From contig CAWBFA010000005.1 in NCBI GenBank assembly GCA_963788055.1, positions 1 to 64,000 of the forward strand: DNA of 64,000 nucleotides, read 5' to 3'. The DNA is from JACCTU01 sp963788055 (GTDB lineage Bacteria; Actinomycetota; Thermoleophilia; Gaiellales; Gaiellaceae). How positions within the stretch are numbered: the stretch's first letter is position 1; each line of letters starts with the position of its first letter. The translations under genes and the position numbers were made by a program. The notes under the pieces are model-generated. The model had not been told where the DNA came from and did no database searches. It saw only the letters and a program-made list of their open reading frames with translations. Positions 62,185 to 64,000 of this stretch are shown in pieces.

Positions 62185-62637
62185 CTAGTCGTTCAGCTTT
62201 CGCGCGAGCGGCAGCGCGTACCAGAACGTGACGATCACGGCCGTCACGAGCGCCGTGAGCAACACCGGAACGGGAGAGCTGAAGAGGAAGTCGGTGACGA
62301 AGAACAAGGCGCACGACATCGCGATCGCGACGCACAGCGTGCCGGCGATCGCGAGCCGGTTCGCGACCCGAAGCATCGCCTCTTTGTCCCGGTCGCGGAA
62401 CCTGATCCGATGGTACGGCGTCGGGGCGATCAGGAAGGCCGAGCCGAGCGCGGTGAACGTCAGAGCCGCGAGGTACGTGTACTTCTGCAAGTCGTTCACG
62501 CGTTCGAACTGCTGCGAGAACGGCGCGATCAGCAGGAACGCGAACAGCACCTGCACGCCTGGCAGCGTGACTCGAAGCTCGTTGAGGAGCTCGATCAGCT
62601 CCCGATCGAGGTCCTCTTTCGACCTCTGCGCGGCCAC
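62185..62637 (-). CDS. DUF6328-like four-helix membrane protein
   Basis: Protein of 150 residues: a helical start LDRELIELLNELRVTLPGVQVLFAFLLIAPFSQQF and three further transmembrane segments (YLAALTFTALGSAFLIAP, LAIAGTLCVAIAMSCALFFV, VLLTALVTAVIVTFWYALPLA). The pattern LLNELRVxLPGVQVLFAFLL marks the DUF6328 family, of unknown function. It ends four bases from the MBL-like gene on the same strand. Confidence 0.82.
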   Translation of the reverse strand: MAAQRSKEDLDRELIELLNELRVTLPGVQVLFAFLLIAPFSQQFERVNDLQKYTYLAALTFTALGSAFLIAPTPYHRIRFRDRDKEAMLRVANRLAIAGTLCVAIAMSCALFFVTDFLFSSPVPVLLTALVTAVIVTFWYALPLARKLND

Positions 62638-62646
62638 GCCCGGACT

Positions 62647-63231
62647 CTACGGAGCCAGGCGCTCGACCAGCCAGCTCGAACGGTCGCGGCGGTACCGCAG
62701 GCGGTCGTGCAGGCGGTCCTCGCGGTGCTGCCAGAACTCCCAGGTCACAGGAGTGAGCCGGTAGCCGCCCCAGCTTTCGGGCCGGGGCGGATCGTCGCCG
62801 TAGCGGCCTCGCACGTCGTCAACGCGCCGCTCGAGGTCGGCTCGGCCGGAGACGACGGAGCTCTGCGGCGAGGCGGCCGCGCTCACGCGGCTTCCGGCCG
62901 GTCGGGTCGCGAAGTACGCGTCGGACTCGGCCGGCTCGATGCGCGTCACCTCGCCCTCGATCCTGACCTGCCGGCCTGATGCCGGCCAGTAGACCAGGAG
63001 CGCGGCCCGCGGGTTCGCCTCGAGCTCCCGTCCCTTGCGGCTGTCGTAGTTGCTGAAGAAGGTCAGGCCCTGCTCGTCGGCCCTCTTCAGCAGCACCATC
63101 CGAACCGACGGCGCGCCGTCCGGCGTCGACGTGGCGAGGGCAACGGGGCCGAGCTCGCCGCCGGCGTCTTCACGCCAACGCCCGAACTGGCCGAGCGGGT
63201 CTGGCTCGGCCTGGCTCTCCAGCAGCTCCAC
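62647..63231 (-). CDS. pdxH: Pyridoxamine 5'-phosphate oxidase
   Basis: FMN enzyme converting pyridoxine/pyridoxamine phosphate to PLP, 194 residues. MVLLKRADEQGLTFFSNYDSRKGRELEANPRAALLVYW, QVRIEGEVTRI, SDAYFATRPAGSRVSAAASPQS and the C-terminal WGGYRLTPVTWEFWQ and LHDRLRYRRD are all diagnostic. Slightly short at the N-terminus compared with E. coli PdxH. It ends ten bases before the DUF6328 gene. Confidence 0.93.
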   Translation of the reverse strand: MELLESQAEPDPLGQFGRWREDAGGELGPVALATSTPDGAPSVRMVLLKRADEQGLTFFSNYDSRKGRELEANPRAALLVYWPASGRQVRIEGEVTRIEPAESDAYFATRPAGSRVSAAASPQSSVVSGRADLERRVDDVRGRYGDDPPRPESWGGYRLTPVTWEFWQHREDRLHDRLRYRRDRSSWLVERLAP

Positions 63232-63250
63232 CCCACGAGCCTAGGGCCAC

Positions 63251-63283
63251 TTGACATCCCGTAACCGTAAGTGTACGCTTACG
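63251..63283 (+). promoter_or_regulatory. ArsR promoter and operator
   Basis: TTGACA (63251..63256), 17 bases, then TACGCT (63274..63279) make a good sigma-70 promoter. The -10 lies inside the inverted repeat CGTAAG-TGTACG-CTTACG (63266..63283), a typical ArsR-type operator; TTACGTAA and a further half-site follow. Transcription would begin at the GTG start itself. Confidence 0.7.
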
Positions 63284-63286
63284 TAA

Positions 63287-63607
63287 GTGGTAACTTACGA
63301 AACCGCGATGGACGCGCTTGGAGACGGCACGCGACGCCTGATCCTCGAACGGCTGAGGAGTGGGCCGCGCGCCGTGGGCGAGCTCGCGGCCGAGCTGCCG
63401 GTGAGCCGGCCGGCCGTCTCGCAGCACCTGCGCGTCCTCAAGGAGGCGGGGCTCGTGACCGAGCGCAGGAACGGCACGCGACGCCTCTACCGGGTCGACA
63501 CCGATGGCCTGGCCGAGGTGCGCGACTATCTCGAGAGCTTCTGGACCGACGTGCTGGCCGCCTTCGAGGCTGCTGCCGAGGCCGAGGCGGAGAAGGAGGA
63601 CGAATGA
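63287..63607 (+). CDS. ArsR family transcription regulator
   Basis: Winged-helix repressor of 106 residues: MDALGDGTRRLILERLRSGPRAVGELAAELPVSRPAVSQHLRVLKEAGLVTERRNGTRRLYRV. No metal-binding ELCVC motif is present, so it belongs to the non-metal group often encoded with an SRPBCC protein. The GTG start follows the promoter with no leader. Its stop overlaps the next ATG (ATGA). Confidence 0.92.
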   Translation: MVTYETAMDALGDGTRRLILERLRSGPRAVGELAAELPVSRPAVSQHLRVLKEAGLVTERRNGTRRLYRVDTDGLAEVRDYLESFWTDVLAAFEAAAEAEAEKEDE

Positions 63608-64000
63608 CCATGCACGCGACGGAGACCGACGCAATCCGCAAGAGCGTGACTGTCCCGCTTCCGGTGGAGAAGGCGTTCAGCCTCTTCACGGCGGGGATCG
63701 ACACGTGGTGGCCGTTCGAGTCGCATTCGATCGGCGGCGAGACGACCGAGTCGGCGATCTTCGACGTCGACGCGAAGCGCGTGTACGAGCGCGACGCCGA
63801 CGGCTCGGAGCGCGACTGGGCAGACATCGTGGCCTGGGAGCCGCCGAACCGGTTCCTGCTCAACTGGCGCGTCAACCCGAAGAGGCCGGAGACCGAGCTC
63901 GAGGTGAGCTTCGCCGCGGAGGGCGACGCGACGCGCGTCGACCTCGAGCACCGCGGCTGGGAGAAGCGCGAACCGGACGACCGCTCGAGCTACGACGTCG
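63604..64000 (+). CDS. SRPBCC/AHSA1-domain protein (partial)
   Basis: At least 132 residues before the window ends. RKSVTVPLPVEKAFSLFTAGIDTWWP, then FLLNWRVNPKRPETELEVSF and TRVDLEHRGWEK, are the START/AHSA1 beta-alpha pattern binding a hydrophobic ligand. Overlap with arsR (ATGA) shows coupled translation; such pairs are widespread and the ligand is unknown. Confidence 0.9.
   Translation, partial: MTMHATETDAIRKSVTVPLPVEKAFSLFTAGIDTWWPFESHSIGGETTESAIFDVDAKRVYERDADGSERDWADIVAWEPPNRFLLNWRVNPKRPETELEVSFAAEGDATRVDLEHRGWEKREPDDRSSYDV

Noticed and set aside
1..64000. CRISPR arrays, integrases, transposases, rRNA genes
   Set aside because: No regularly spaced repeats, recombinase motifs or rRNA-like segments were found on either strand by eye.

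Overview
The window is a stretch of very GC-rich chromosome from a free-living actinobacterium. The gene families and the SOS box (CGAAC-N4-GTTCG) point to class Thermoleophilia (Gaiellales/Solirubrobacterales-like), but that placement is inference from gene content only. Markers include a B12-type ribonucleotide reductase (nrdJ), a primary-type sigma factor with a shortened N-terminus, a DUF1996 secreted protein, many LuxR-type and one-component regulators, and short intergenic regions with near-perfect GC hairpin terminators. No phage, transposase, integrase or CRISPR array is visible. The only tRNA is tRNA-Thr(CGU).

Layout. 1-2.5 kb: two small secreted proteins, a PAS-LuxR regulator and tRNA-Thr. 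2.5-6 kb: an ECF sigma factor with a membrane-anchored basic tail, then holB-tmk (overlapping), then a LytR_C membrane protein. 6-10.3 kb: a methyltransferase translationally coupled (TGATG junctions) to three tandem LanC-like proteins, the most distinctive unit here. 10.3-17.6 kb: GNAT, O-antigen ligase/TPR, nrdJ, a secreted beta-propeller, and a 98-bp duplicated scrap of nrdJ. 17.7-26 kb: acetyltransferase, PadR with a HAAS-type membrane partner, msrA, two DHFR-like reductases, a YcaQ-type glycosylase and dinB under a LexA box. 26-32.9 kb: multicopper oxidase, cupins, a class III cyclase and a Vgb-like propeller. 33-46 kb: transporters, an aminotransferase, two large LuxR regulators (one next to two promoters that share a palindrome), and an Lrp/exporter pair. 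47-48.4 kb: rhodanese, then cold-shock protein, IF-1 and cold-shock-like protein in a row. 49.4-52.7 kb: two further PAS-LuxR paralogues flanking a potassium channel, with a sigma factor divergent. 52.8-64 kb: DUF1996 protein, a shredded lipase gene, a Zn-protease-like protein, dienelactone hydrolase, aldo/keto reductase, FAD oxidase, a compact OLD-like ATPase/TOPRIM protein, pdxH, and an ArsR-SRPBCC pair cut by the window end.

Sequence quality. At least 18 single-base frame changes interrupt 16 otherwise intact genes, 15 of them apparent insertions. They hit housekeeping genes (nrdJ three times) and are best explained as assembly/sequencing errors, so several genes below are given as one feature spanning a frameshift. 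The lipase at 54.0-56.1 kb is far worse (about ten frame changes) and may be a true pseudogene.

How genes work together. Most transcription units are short. Clear couplings are holB/tmk, methyltransferase/LanC x3, PadR/membrane protein, the small membrane protein/multicopper oxidase pair, Lrp/RhtA-like exporter (divergent), IF-1/cold-shock, and ArsR/SRPBCC.
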